From Phoebastria nigripes (Eukaryota > Chordata > Aves > Procellariiformes > Diomedeidae), in NCBI GenBank assembly GCA_035582835.1, contig JAYKAV010003044.1, positions 4,630,018 to 4,694,017 of the forward strand: a DNA stretch of 64,000 bases. The letters run 5' to 3'. Below the pieces are notes generated by a model, which had not been told where the DNA came from, made no database searches, and was given only the letters and a program-made list of their open reading frames with translations. The stretch's first letter is position 1. Each line of letters opens with the position of its first letter. Position numbers and translations under genes: made by a program. This document shows positions 1 through 12,503 of the stretch, in pieces.

Positions 1-30
<30 letters not shown>
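1..30. repeat. poly(A) run at the window edge
   Basis: Thirty consecutive A residues open the window. The left flank is not visible, so I cannot tell whether this is a retroposon tail, an intronic poly(T) on the minus strand, or an edge of low-complexity sequence. It is the longest A-run in the window. Confidence 0.9.
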
Positions 31-32
<2 letters not shown>

Positions 33-64
33 TTTATCTATAGAATTTTTTGTATCCCATTAGG

Positions 65-202
65 ATGAAAGTTGTACAAACAGCGCAGAGTACAGCATCC
101 AGCGGTTTGACCACAGCAACGGAACTGGAGAGTACTCTTGAATCTCAGACACTATCTTGCAAATCCAAGGCAAACCAACTTCAGAATTCAGCAATGTGGT
201 AG
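65..202 (+). other. short ORF behind an acceptor-like site, unassigned
   Basis: A 45-codon frame starts at the ATG at 65, with A at -3, directly after a T-rich acceptor-like sequence ending in AG at 62-63. It ends in TAG at 200-202. The predicted peptide is rich in S, T, Q and L, starts MKVVQTAQST and is not hydrophobic. I do not recognise it. It opposes the inferred direction of transcription and may be chance. Confidence 0.12.
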
Positions 203-1425
203 ATGGCAGTGAAATCATCTGAAGTCCCATCTGTTTTTATACAGCATATTGGAGATTCTTGAATGAACAGAACAGCTACAGCATTCAATCATGGACATCA
301 GAAACTGAGCTTTCACTAATTGGCTTTCCTATGAGATATGGAGATCTGCCCCCATTTCATAGACTATAATAAAAAAATAAAAAAACATGCCCAGAGTACA
401 GCCTCAAGCTCCATTTTGCAATAGGGACTTTTTATCTTGTCCTTTGGAAATGGATTATAAAAGATGAAAAAAAAAAAATCTTTTCGTGGTCATGAAATAT
501 GAAATACACCTTTGCTAGTCACAGCATTATAAACCTACAACAGCATTTCTTTTAACATCAACACTAAAAGCATGCCTGCCTGAAAAAGCTAGAAAAACCC
601 TGCGAGTTATACATACACAAACCCCATCAAGACTACTCAAGCAAAAACTACCTCCACAAGGGTTAGGCAAATATACCGCAGAGAGCGAGACGTACAGCGG
701 GCTTGAGCAGAGATTCACTGAATGATGGTGATTCACTGGATGACGGCTTTGGAACAACTGCTAACAGACCTCGCACAACACGTTGTTGCGTTTGGTCCAG
801 GGTGCACTAGTTATCTGGTGTTACACAATGAAATAAAGCTCAATTCCACCGCATGCAAAAATCCAGCCCAGTTTTCCTGGCAGCCGCCATTTATCAAAAC
901 AACCCTGTCATGTTGAGTACCATTAACAGATAATGAACTGAGACAAGGGATGCAGTTACAAGCAAAGCACTCCCCATGCTACAGGCCTGAGCACGCAGCC
1001 AAGTGAGCTGATATCTGACTTTATTATAAACATTATAATTAAATAGAACACCTAGTTGAAGAAACATTAAGGTCATGGCAATAAACAACAGAAGCTGGAA
1101 ATCTGAAAAAAATAAGGCTTTGACTTGCTGTCAGTAATTCCTGATGTTGCTTAAAGGCATGTACACATACACCCAGGTACACCTTCTCTCCTTACAGCTA
1201 AGAACTGGAAAGCACCCGTTAACTTGCAGTTTTCGGTTTTCAGCGCTTTCCGTGAATACTGTAACACTTTGTATACTGTACCTACGCACTTCAGCTCATG
1301 AAAGATTGAGCACTGAGAAGTGACAGACAGCGTATCTTCAAAGGGCTGTAAAATGTGCTGCTTTCTAGACATACTACTCATAACAAACACGAATAATTCA
1401 TAACATCGCACAAGAATCCTACCAT

Positions 1426-1485
1426 ATTTGAAGAATGTTAAATACAGGCATACAAATTTGAAGAATATTAAATACAGATATACTC
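1426..1485. repeat. 30-bp tandem duplication (2 copies)
   Basis: Two adjacent 30-bp units begin at 1426 and 1456. Each starts 'atttgaagaat', and they differ at a few positions. Confidence 0.85.
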
Positions 1486-3079
1486 CCTCCAAGCCACAAG
1501 ATCTATCGATCAGCAGCATTCTCCACTTCTTCCAACAGAATTAGCCATCGAGTACACATAAACACTTCACCCACTAGAAAAACTGCTCCAAAGGAGCAAT
1601 TTCAGGTCTACCAGATATGTATACACTCAAAACACAAACTAACCGTAAACAGTCTTAATGAGATTATACAGATTAAATGGGTAAATTAACTTTTTTTTTT
1701 TTAAAGAGACATCCAAGACAAAGAGGTCCCACAAACATTTAAAAGCAGCTCACTCTGAAGTCATGCAGTTAACTCATCCAGTTAACCTTTTTTAAAAGCA
1801 GTACGCTGTCTGGCTTGCACTAATTGTACAAAAAGAAGCCTTAAACTTACTTTTAAGAACACAGGAAGATATGATCATGACAAGTGTTTTCTAAAAGCTA
1901 ATATAACACTACTTCCCAGCTTAGGCAAGCAACAAGTGCAACACATTAAACCCCTGCTAAGCTGAACCTATTTTTAAAAGGGGACTTAACACTGTCTTCA
2001 GAGCTCCACGTAAATCAAGCTCTCCCTTTGGATTTGGCATTGGGTAGGGGGGAAGAGGAAGGGAGTAGGTTCAAGGAGAACAAGCTAACAGCTTAATATT
2101 ATTGTCACAGCACTGCTTTTCTGGTGTGTCACGTAATTCCAGTCCTCATCAAAAGTTTCCCTTTTGCTGTCAGTGCATATATTCTCAGCCAAAATAACAA
2201 TGATACCTCCAGTAAAACAAAAAGCCTGAAACAGAGGCAGGTTAAGCTGGAAGTTTGCTAGAGAATTCCTGAGGCAAACGGTCAACTGAAGATTCCTTAG
2301 CAGAGGAGAGGATAAGTAGGCTGGGCTACCAGCATGAAAGGTCACCTCTTAACTGCTCAGAACAGGAGCACTGAATATTTGTTACCTATTTCTGTTTGTT
2401 TTCAATTCAACACCAAAGCACCTAGGCTCTACCTCTTCTAAATACAAAACCCTTGGTCAGGTTAGAGGTGATGTTTTCTTCCTTTGCAAATAATGCACTG
2501 TTTTATTAGTATAAACACAGCCGAGAATAAATGATTCTCTTGAATCAGCTCTTGACAAGACAGTTACTACTGTCTACACACAAATTTCTTCAAACCTGCT
2601 TGAAGCAGGAAAAGCCTTGCCTACGCTTGTAGATCTNTGAGCACGCGTGGATACACAACAGGAAACACGAGTTTTAAGCAGCTTCTTGCCACAGCACTAA
2701 TTCAGCTACCGCTTGCGCCACAATTATATGAGGGTGCTTTTCCACGCTACTAAAACNTAATCTCTAAGAGGAAATTCAGTGCAATGTTATTATTGCTTCA
2801 ACATAATCAAAAGGCCATTTCATTCTGTAATCCAAGCCTGCCTAAAGAGACAGTAAACTCTGTACACAGCTAAACACAATCAGAGTCTTGTCCACTTCCG
2901 CTCCACCACGATTACATATACAGCAGAGGCAGCAGTTCTTAAAAATCAGCACATGAAGAGTTATTTTAGTGTTTAACTGCTGCAATTTGGATCAACCATT
3001 TCCTTGCCTCCCTCAAATCCCCAAATGGAACCTGTACCCTTTACAGACCATGAACCTTCAGAGGTTTAGCTTTTTTTGT

Positions 3080-3172
3080 TAGGTTGGATTTTGTTTCTTT
3101 GGTTTTGGTGGGATTTTTTTTTGTTTTGGTTTTTTGTTTTTGTTTGGGGTGAGGGTTTTTTCCCCCCCCCAA
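3080..3172. repeat. G/T-rich low-complexity block with a C-run
   Basis: The block consists of irregular GTTTT and GGTTTT units and ends in a T-run followed by nine C residues. Similar irregular blocks recur in both orientations across the window. Confidence 0.8.
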
Positions 3173-5009
3173 GCCTCTAGGTACACATCATCTAACCTAG
3201 AACCTGCTAAACTGAACTACTAACACTATCACACATTTTATGGTTCCAGAACTATGACTCCTTTTCTATACTTACCTGGTGTTCAGGTTTTTATTTCAGA
3301 AGACCTCCAGTCAAGCTGTAAATCCTTACAGGTCACTATTAAAATCTGACACCACATCAATATTCTGGGAAAAGACGGCCCTATCAAGTACAGAAAAGTC
3401 TGAGGAACTTCAACCTCATTTTAACCACTCTTAGGCCCAAGAGTTTCAGGCACCACCCTTGCTGTAACTGTCACCAACAGCTGCCACCAACAGCTCCTTT
3501 GCCACCCCTGTAAGGTAACACCTTTGGACCAAACTCCACCGGACAAGAGAAGCCCAAGTCTCAAGAGCAATGCACAAGCGATAACAAAAATCCTCCAAAG
3601 AAAAAAATTAAATAAATGCCAAGACCTGTGCACTGGTAGTACTTACTGCTTGTTAATACAATTGCTTGTTATTAGGTAAAAACACAAGTTGCCTCAGATT
3701 CCTTCTCAGCCCATCCAGAACCTGTGACGCAGCCAAAAAATTGCTGTGGTACAGTCAGTGCATCACTCAGCTGAAGAATGGGGATAGAGACTTCAAGGAC
3801 AAAGTCCTGCATAACTCCATTCTACACGTCTTTGGAAGAAATCTGGTAGGTTATTTCAATGCAGCATCTTCAATGCAAGCAGCTTTTCTGTCACAGTAGG
3901 AAAGAAAAAACAAAAGCTGCTCCCCCAGGGAGCTGTGAAGACTAAGGCAATTCACATGCTAGCATGTGAAATCTCAGGATTTTACAGGAAGGCCTANCTT
4001 GGTAAGTGTTGGGGGGGGAAGACACCAACAAAAAACCCTAAAACAAACAGATATGGCCCAGCCCACTAGGAGTGCAATCTCAAGCCCCCATACAATTAAG
4101 TGAACGTTCACAGTAGTGTCAACCCATACCCTCCTCCCTGTTCTCCCCCCTCCAAATGCTGAAGACTCAATTCTGCCAGCTATATAAACCCTTGAAACCA
4201 GACTTCAGCATGCCTAACAAAAAGCCCAAGAAAAAACAAACACGAGGCAGAGAAGAGGGGACAGCATTTTCTATTTACAGTTAAAACTTAATTCAAGAAC
4301 AATGCTCTAAAATAGCTGCACCTCAAAAAGGACAAAATTCAGCCAGAAGGACAGTATGCTTTCTTTGGGTAGGGGGGGTGGGGGGGGAACAAAACAAAAA
4401 ACGATGAACGAGCTGAGGAATGTAGCAACTTGGCAAGACGTTTAAAATAAAACCTTTTATGTGCATAGGTAAGTATGTAAGTACAAAGCGTAATAAACTC
4501 AGTTGGGGTATTGTGACCAAGCTACTAGGGAACAAGCAGTGAGACAAGTAACTTGAATCCCAGCTACAGCTTTCATATCCGGAAATCAAAACAAACCAGG
4601 CAAGACAAATTTAAGCAAAAAAAGTTCACGTCTGCTAATCACAGAAATCACTTTTTTCAGTATTTCTCCTCTGGTTTCTTTCTTCTTCTCTGTAGGGACC
4701 AATACTTAAATTCAAAAATGTTTTTGTAGAAAATCCCTGCTCCGGGAAACTCCAAATTACAGAATGGTACTTTGTAAGCCAAGAATATTAAAACAAAATC
4801 CAGTTGTGTCTGCCAGATTTTGTGGTACTTATGGCAAGACATCACCCTGTTCACCAGCTTCTTGAATTTAACTACAAAGTGATACACACAATTTATTTTC
4901 GAAGGTATTACCTTAAAAAAAAAAAAAAAACACAAATATTTGTAAAGAAAAAAGTCATATTTGAAAGGAAAATTTTACATACTTGAAAATTTAATAAATG
5001 GTTTTGGAA

Positions 5010-5103
5010 AAAGAAAAAAAAAACAAAAACAAAAACAAACAAACAACCCAAAACACCACACACACAAACAAAAAAAACAACAACAAAAAAAACACCCCAC
5101 AAG
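5010..5103. repeat. A/C-rich low-complexity block
   Basis: A-runs are interrupted by single C, CC or CAC, in units such as 'caaaaacaaaaa' and 'caacaaca'. ORFs called across it are lysine/asparagine/threonine-rich artefacts. Confidence 0.85.
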
Positions 5104-8100
5104 AAACCATTTGTTCTCAGCTATATATAAAAAAGCAACCAAAATAAAACTCTCAATAGTTAGATGTGCGGGGGGGAGGAGGGGAGGGCAAAGCTAAAGA
5201 AAAGGAGGGAAGGGAGAAGTAAGCAAATGCATCTTTTCCAACTCTATCAAAGCAATTGTAAAACAATGGAAGTTTGCCCGCTCTTCCCTCCAGTTTCAAC
5301 TAAAAGTAACTTTGGGAATGGAAAATTTGATACCTCTATCAACAGCCTGTGGTATGTTTAAACTATTATAATATAAAGCATGCTCATACTCACAAGCGAA
5401 AGGAAATGACTGCCAAATGCTTCCTTTACAATCTTCCTTCCAGAATAAGATAGATTCTTTACCAAGAGATTTTCTCAACACACCAAGTATAGCAGAAATT
5501 GAACTAACAAATATGTAAAATTTGCAATGGATTTACAGTCTTTTATTGAAATCATAGCAGAGATAGGAAATGTGACTACAGCTCACATTTTTTCACTGTA
5601 GTAATCACTTTCACATTCAAAGGCTTCAGAAAATTCAATAGACTTTTTTTTTTTAAGTGACAATAACCACAGGATGTGACCATACCTATAATAATCTTTC
5701 CCTCCAGACAGGGAGATAAGCTCTAAAAACAGGAAGTTTCTACTATAATCTTGAAAAAATGTTAACAGTCTGAAACCACATGACTCCAGTTCAGTTACAT
5801 GGGGAAGAAACCCTTGATTTCCCAAAACCAAGGGAGGAGAAGATACCTAGGGTATGAAACTAATTCAGACATTGCTCTACCACACCCCTCCAGAATCCCC
5901 CAAAACATGGAATAATGTGAAGGTTCTTAGTTTATTCCTCTTCTCCTTTTCCCTCCACAAATTCNTAAGAGTAAGCAAGCGAGAAAGCTTTCATCTCATA
6001 GGAAGAAATAGTGGTTTATGTCAAAAATTGATACCTTCCCACATGCACGTGCATCCATTTCTTAAGAGCCTTAAAAAAATATATACCTGGGTAAGAACTG
6101 CAACCAAGTGTTAGGCATGTATCTGTGTCGGCCATGCTACAGCCTACTGTACTTAAGAAACCAGACCTTTTATCCTTCTGAAAAAGGTCTCTTCACGCTT
6201 TGGAAGACTTGATAAAGAGATAAATTCCAAACTGTACTGCTTGGAGTGCAACATGACCTTCCTTAAATCACGCAAATTATGTAAGCAGTTTGCTGGACTC
6301 AACTTATTTTGATTTGTTTTTCAAACAGATAGGGATTTACTGATGTAGGAACATCTTTCACACAGCAGTCTTCAACCACCTACACAGAAGCTTTAAGTGA
6401 ACTAAAAGGAAGCGGCAGATTTTTCATTGCTAGTATCAACCAATTAGCGGCCAAAAAGGCCTTTCAAAATCAGTTTCACAACATTTCTCACACTGTAGAT
6501 GAAGAGGTGGCAATAGTTAAGCATGGTTTACACTAACTTATCAAACACTCTCAAAACAAGTGGATCCTGCTGTATATTTTAACATGAATCGGTTCTGTGC
6601 TACTTGTCAAAACAATGCACATTTTCCTATCAGCATTTAACAAAAATCACACTAAGGCCTTAAAAAAATCCCATTCACATGACTATATTCTGACTCTGAG
6701 CTTCCTTCAGAATTCTCGAGTAAAAACACACTAGTCTTAACTATGTTCACCTTGCTTTCGTATGTAATGCAGCTACTACAGAAACACACAAATTAGCTGA
6801 GTATTTTTAGGAAGGCTATACTGACAACATGCCAGCTTTTCCCTGACACTGTTCCTTCAGTGGCCTATCGGAAAGAGAATTTAACGTAAAAGGCATCCCA
6901 GGTCTCCTATTTAGTTGTCTTTTCTTGCGATATAGAGAGAAAACACAGCAATCCACACAAANTAAGACAGAAAAACTTAAAATATATGATCCCCATCAGA
7001 ACTGGGCAACCAAATAATTTCAAGGCACCACAGTAATAAGGATATGTGAGAGCTATCTACGTAATTTCTTCGACACACTTGCAGAAAACTGTAAGACATC
7101 AGAGTACCATTCCCTCCCATTCTAAATTGTGTTCCAGACACTACGTCTTTGATGAAATCAACTGCCTGCAGATTGCAAATCAAGACCTAACTGAAACACA
7201 TGCACGAAGTGACAATTCCATAAAACAAACATTCATTTAAGAAAATATTTACATGTTCTACATTAAATNTACATGAAAAGCAAACACTTCTGGACAAAAG
7301 GAATGCCTGAGTTTCAGACAAAGTGAGGCAAGTTTCCAATGTAGCAATAAACAAACAGCTTTAAAGCCACTGCGTAGAAACACAAGAAACCTCCTTCAAT
7401 AAAAAGGCCTCAAGAGTAATCAGTGACCATTTTTTAATCAGGTGACATGGTCAAGCTGCAGTATGCCACCTAGTGTCAGACTCCTAAAAGAAACATTATA
7501 AAACCCACCAAAACACTGTAAATTCAAGTAAGCCACAAAGACCACGTAGAGACTTGACTTTGCAATTGCAAATTTTAAGTCTTCAGTTTTCCCCTTAAGT
7601 GCTGACAACAGCCCAACTGAAAGCATTAAGAAAAAAACCATAATGCACAAAGTTAAGCAACATCACAGGAAGTTCTTTAATATGTTTGATTCCTACTCCA
7701 GCTAACAATTGGATCCATTAATCAAGACACAAGCTAAAGAACACAAAAACAGCGTGCAAAGTGCACAAAACTCCAGAGGCGCACAGGCATGTCTTCTGAC
7801 ATGATACATAGAACCTTAAAGGTGTTCTTTGTTTGGTCTATGAGCTATTATCTCATTCTCTTCTGAACACAATGTCTAGGCTTTGACAAGATGACTGACA
7901 GGAACTGCTGAGTTTTCATGCTAATGTTTTATGAGAAAAAAAAGTATACATGTACGCCTGACGAGTTCATTAATAATCCATTAGTAGGACTTGTATTAAA
8001 GCTTGGCAGGCAACTTCCTCATGAAATAAAATCTGTTTCTTTGCTTTTTAGGATCTGAACATGCCAAGGGTGGCATATCAAGAGGTAAAAACATAATTTA

Positions 8101-11100
8101 AAGGTTACACTTTGTTTCAATTTCCCTAACATAGTCATCATTAAGCAGTCACAGAACACATGCTGGGTTATCCATTTCTTCCCTGTTTATAACCTCCAGT
8201 CATCAAGTTTCAGAATGAAAATTTTCAAAGCACATGTCTACAACAGCACATGCAACTTCACATTCATGTAACCATACACAGATAGCAAGAAGAACTAGTG
8301 CCCTCCCGCTAAACAACAGACAGAAAGGTCACACTGCACACGTCTACGTACCATGCGGATGCCAATGCGAAGCACAAGTCATGGCTGTAAAATATATTAA
8401 GCAGGCAATTTTCAGGAGTGAACTAACGGGGCGGGGGGGNATCGACTAAATAAAGTTTAGAGAAGAGGGGGAACTCAAAAGCTATCTAGCTAGAATCAAA
8501 GCCTGTATTTTCAGGCTCATTTGTAAGGCACAGTTGTTAACAGTGGTTAAATATTAACAATGAATGCAGTTTCAAGAAAGCAACATGAAGTATACTCCAT
8601 AGCCTCCCTTTACAGGCATGTAAGCAATGATTGCTTAGTCCCTTACCCAATTTACAGGGTTACAAGACATCAGTTCCAACCCCAACACCACCTACCTTTT
8701 TCCAAAGGAGTGAGCAACTAAATATGCTGTTGTCATTCCCCTTGCTACTTCTTTCTCAATGAAATCTACACTTTGGGATACCAATAACCAGATATGCAAT
8801 AGATGTATTTTAAATAAGTGGACCTCACTGGACAAATGAGGTCCAAGAACAAGCCTGACAATCCTGTTTCGGTTCAGTTCTTGGAATGAATAGACAGAGT
8901 GCCTTTCATGGCTTCCACTACAAAGAAACCCATAATTAGACCTCATTTTTGTCAGTTCATCCAAAGATTGAAGATATATATGGGAGGTGGTGTTTAAAAG
9001 GAAAGACTTTGAAATCAAATAGCTCCCAAGAATATCACTATATCCATTTCAGGTTAAATCTTCTACTACCTTCCCTCCATTAGTCCAACTTAAGGTAGGA
9101 AGCACCATATTTTGCTCATTAGTTTCAGAGCTTGGGTGGGGGTGTTTGGTTTGTTTGTGGGTTTGGGTGTTTTTAAATAACCTTTAAGATGGCTCTCTGT
9201 TGATTAATCCATTTTCATCCTTCAATGAGTCTGATTCCTATTAGTTCAGACTGCAGAGAAGACATTGATTTTTACTATAGTCAGGATCAAGAGAAGTAAC
9301 AGCTTTTCCAATTAAACAACTGCTCACCACCTTAAGTAGAAAAATATGTCCACAGCAATATTGTGCAAGTGTCCAAAGCACTCTTCAATGCCAACAACAG
9401 CTAACAGACATGCTTGTAATAACTTTAACCTTTAACTTGAGAAAGGAGGAAAACTCCATGTATTACAGACAGTTCAGCTCCCGTTAACTCCGCTGATAAG
9501 AAGCTGTAACACTGAAAAAGCCTCAAAATTACAGACAACTCATCTTCCAGCTCTGAATTACCATCATCATACCACACAAATCACCACACTGGGCTTCAGC
9601 CTACTAAAATAGAAATCACAACTAGAAATGGTCTAGTAGGCTGCTGCTGCTTCTCCTCTTAAATGAAGCTTTTATACCAAACAAATCTATACAGTTCTTG
9701 CATTATAGCCTTTCACAGAGTTGNACTGTAAATCAAATATTTTATTCCACAGCCTGCAGCTATTCCCACATTTAATAACTGACATGGGAGACAAGTTTTA
9801 ATCTCCATCAGGCTGAAACAATTACTGTCCTCATAACCACACAAGTCAGAGGTAAAAATTATGAGGTTTGTATTACCTGATTGTATATTCAGGGGGAAAC
9901 AGTTACACTTTTCCAGAGAAAAAAGGCAAAGCACATTCAGTACTAAAGAGGGGAGCCCAAACAATCATACTCCCTAATTTTGCATGTACCAGAACAGCCA
10001 TGCACTCCCAGCAGTCAAGACAAGACTTTCTCTTAAGCTGTAAAAGAAATGCATCATTCTTGCCACAGAGCAGCAAAGAGAAGAGAAATCTGAACAGACA
10101 CTACATTTGCAGATGTAGAAATTCTCCAACCAAGAACTTGAGCTACAGCTTTAGATAAGACCTTAAACGACTTTTTTTAGTCATTAGGGAAACAGTTCTC
10201 ATGCTTAGAGGAAAATCTATTGAAAAGCTACCTGAATTAAGTGACCTGGAAGTCTGTCCTATAGCTATGCAATTATTGCCAATGCTGTGTTTTCAGGTTT
10301 TAAAATACTTGTTAAAAGGAGTTCAACTTTTAATTTGGCAAGTTAATCTAACAGCAAGAGCCGTGACCGAGAATAGCAATACCTGGACTCTCCCTAAAAT
10401 GCTACCGGCACTTAATACTCTGCCTTGGTCACATACAGCTGGTCCATGAATATACATCCTACCGCAACTGCCAAAACTGAAAGAAATTTTATATGGAATC
10501 TACTGCCCTATGCTGCAGACCAACACTAAGCAACTACGAACCATTAGCACTTTGAGGCTTTACAGTCTCTAACCAGGAAATGCCCTCCCAAGGACAGTTA
10601 CTTAGTTGTTTGGGAAAGGATCTCAAGACTGTATGTAGATGTAAGAAAAAGAAGAAAGTGTTACAGGGACAGTCATAAACAACAGAAAAAAAATCCCTAC
10701 GTGAAACCTCAGTGTGGAATTTGTACATTATTACATGTTTTACTACCAGTTATTACTAGCTGCTAGAAAGGAATATTAAAAAAATCACAGCAGGTCAAGA
10801 CACTGCTTCTTTCTCTTTGAATATATTGAGGCAAAAATGCAGTATTTTACCTCTTGTCCGAGAAAGGAAGAAAATGCCATCAAGTTTGAAGCATTCATCC
10901 TTTTATTTATGCTCTGTAAAGGCCTGAAACGATACTTCAAAACATTCAAATTATTTAAGTCAGCATGAAAACGATAGGTAGGATGTTAGAGCTCACAGTG
11001 TTTTGGAAGCCTTGTGAAGGAATCCCCCCAGAGCTAAATAATTAAGACGCATCTTCCAGAGTAACTCTCCAGGCCAAACCAATATTCATGCTTCCAATAT

Positions 11101-12500
11101 ACTGAGAGGCCATGTGGTTGGTGAGAAAGACAGAAGGAATGCATAGCAACTTTTACTGCTTTTTTCTTCAGCGAGACATCATCTTTGCATGTTAAAGACC
11201 GGGCAGGAGAACGCTCTCTGGATTCAGCGCGCCCTCTCGAGTCAGCTCCTTGTTAATGACATCAGGCACAAATGCCCTCATCACTTAAAGAATTCATACC
11301 ACCGGTACCTGCGGCTTTCTAAAAACCGGTAGTATTTTACACAAAAGCTGATAACAGACCCACTATATATCGGTAAACACAACAGCACTTTTCAGACATC
11401 AGGGGATAATGTATGCTTTTCTAAATTTACATACAGAGCGTGTGCATATATACACACATACATACATAAAAAAATAAAAGTTNCACATCCACCCCAGTCC
11501 TAGCTGGGAAGAGGGGTGAGTGAAATAGCACAGGTGGAGTGGCGTCTCATTGCATGAAGCAATTTTTGCAGTTTTGAACAACTATCAACATATTTAAGCA
11601 GGTTGTCGATAATTGTGTGATAGTACACANCTGAACTTATCTCTGAGTTTAATTTATGAAGGGGTGTTGCTTTTACTACACACAGGGCAGCTTTTCTAAG
11701 AGTACAACGTCCACAGGGACGATGCCACACTTGTAAAATTTTTCAGTTTTCCTAAAACAAGTGTTCAAAAAAGTTCCTGGTACTTTAAATATCGCTAAAC
11801 AACAACAGACACCATGCAGCAAAGCTTCTTACTCGGTACGCATGTGCACTTGAACCTTTTCTTCCACCTACTACTAGTGTTTGGATAAGCTTCCCCCGCC
11901 TCCCTGGAGAGGGAAAAAAAAAAAAAAAAAACACCACAACAACAAAACAAAACAGAGAGAGAAAGAACAGTGTAAAAAAGCATTTTAGTAGTAACCAAAC
12001 TTCCATTCTGAACTGCTTGGCTTAAGTGAGACCACGATGTTGCAACATTCTTCCCAGTTTATCTCCTAAAGATACCTTCCTTCATAGACCAGAAGACTTG
12101 CAGCTAGTTTCACTTCTGACGAATTTTCCTACCCATAAAAATTTAACGGAGGGTGGGAAATAATGGCAAAGCTAAGAATAGAACTGCATTGTAGTCACCA
12201 AGCCCATTTTGTCATTAAGAACCTGTCACAGAGCAGGAAAGGCTTAATTTTTCTTATGTTGGAGTTAGCACCTCTCTTCTTTTTATTTCCTGTCCCAGTT
12301 TTGTGGGAACACCGAAGTTTTTCACAACAGAAATGTCTCCCATATCCACAGCTCAGAATAAGCTATGTAGTCAGCTAATAAAAAATACCAACATGCTTAG
12401 CTAAAAAGATCTTGAGCTTTTTATGTCCTATGTGCCTGTTAGTTATCTGCATTTCTACAGTTTATCAAAAAAAAAAAAAAAAAAAATTGTTCATGTCGGG

Positions 12501-12503
12501 NNN
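12501..12503. other. 3-base assembly gap
   Basis: Three Ns lie just downstream of a 20-base A-run at 12467-12486, consistent with an unresolved homopolymer. Confidence 0.95.

Noticed and set aside
3278..3320. Perfect CACCAG|GTAAGTA donor on the minus strand
   Set aside because: Short upstream segments to plausible acceptors have stops in all frames and the pyrimidine tracts are poor; noted only as an isolated donor.
8692..9018. 108-codon minus-strand frame ending at AAAAG|GTAGGT
   Set aside because: No good acceptor, no recognised domain, and a single donor motif is expected often by chance.
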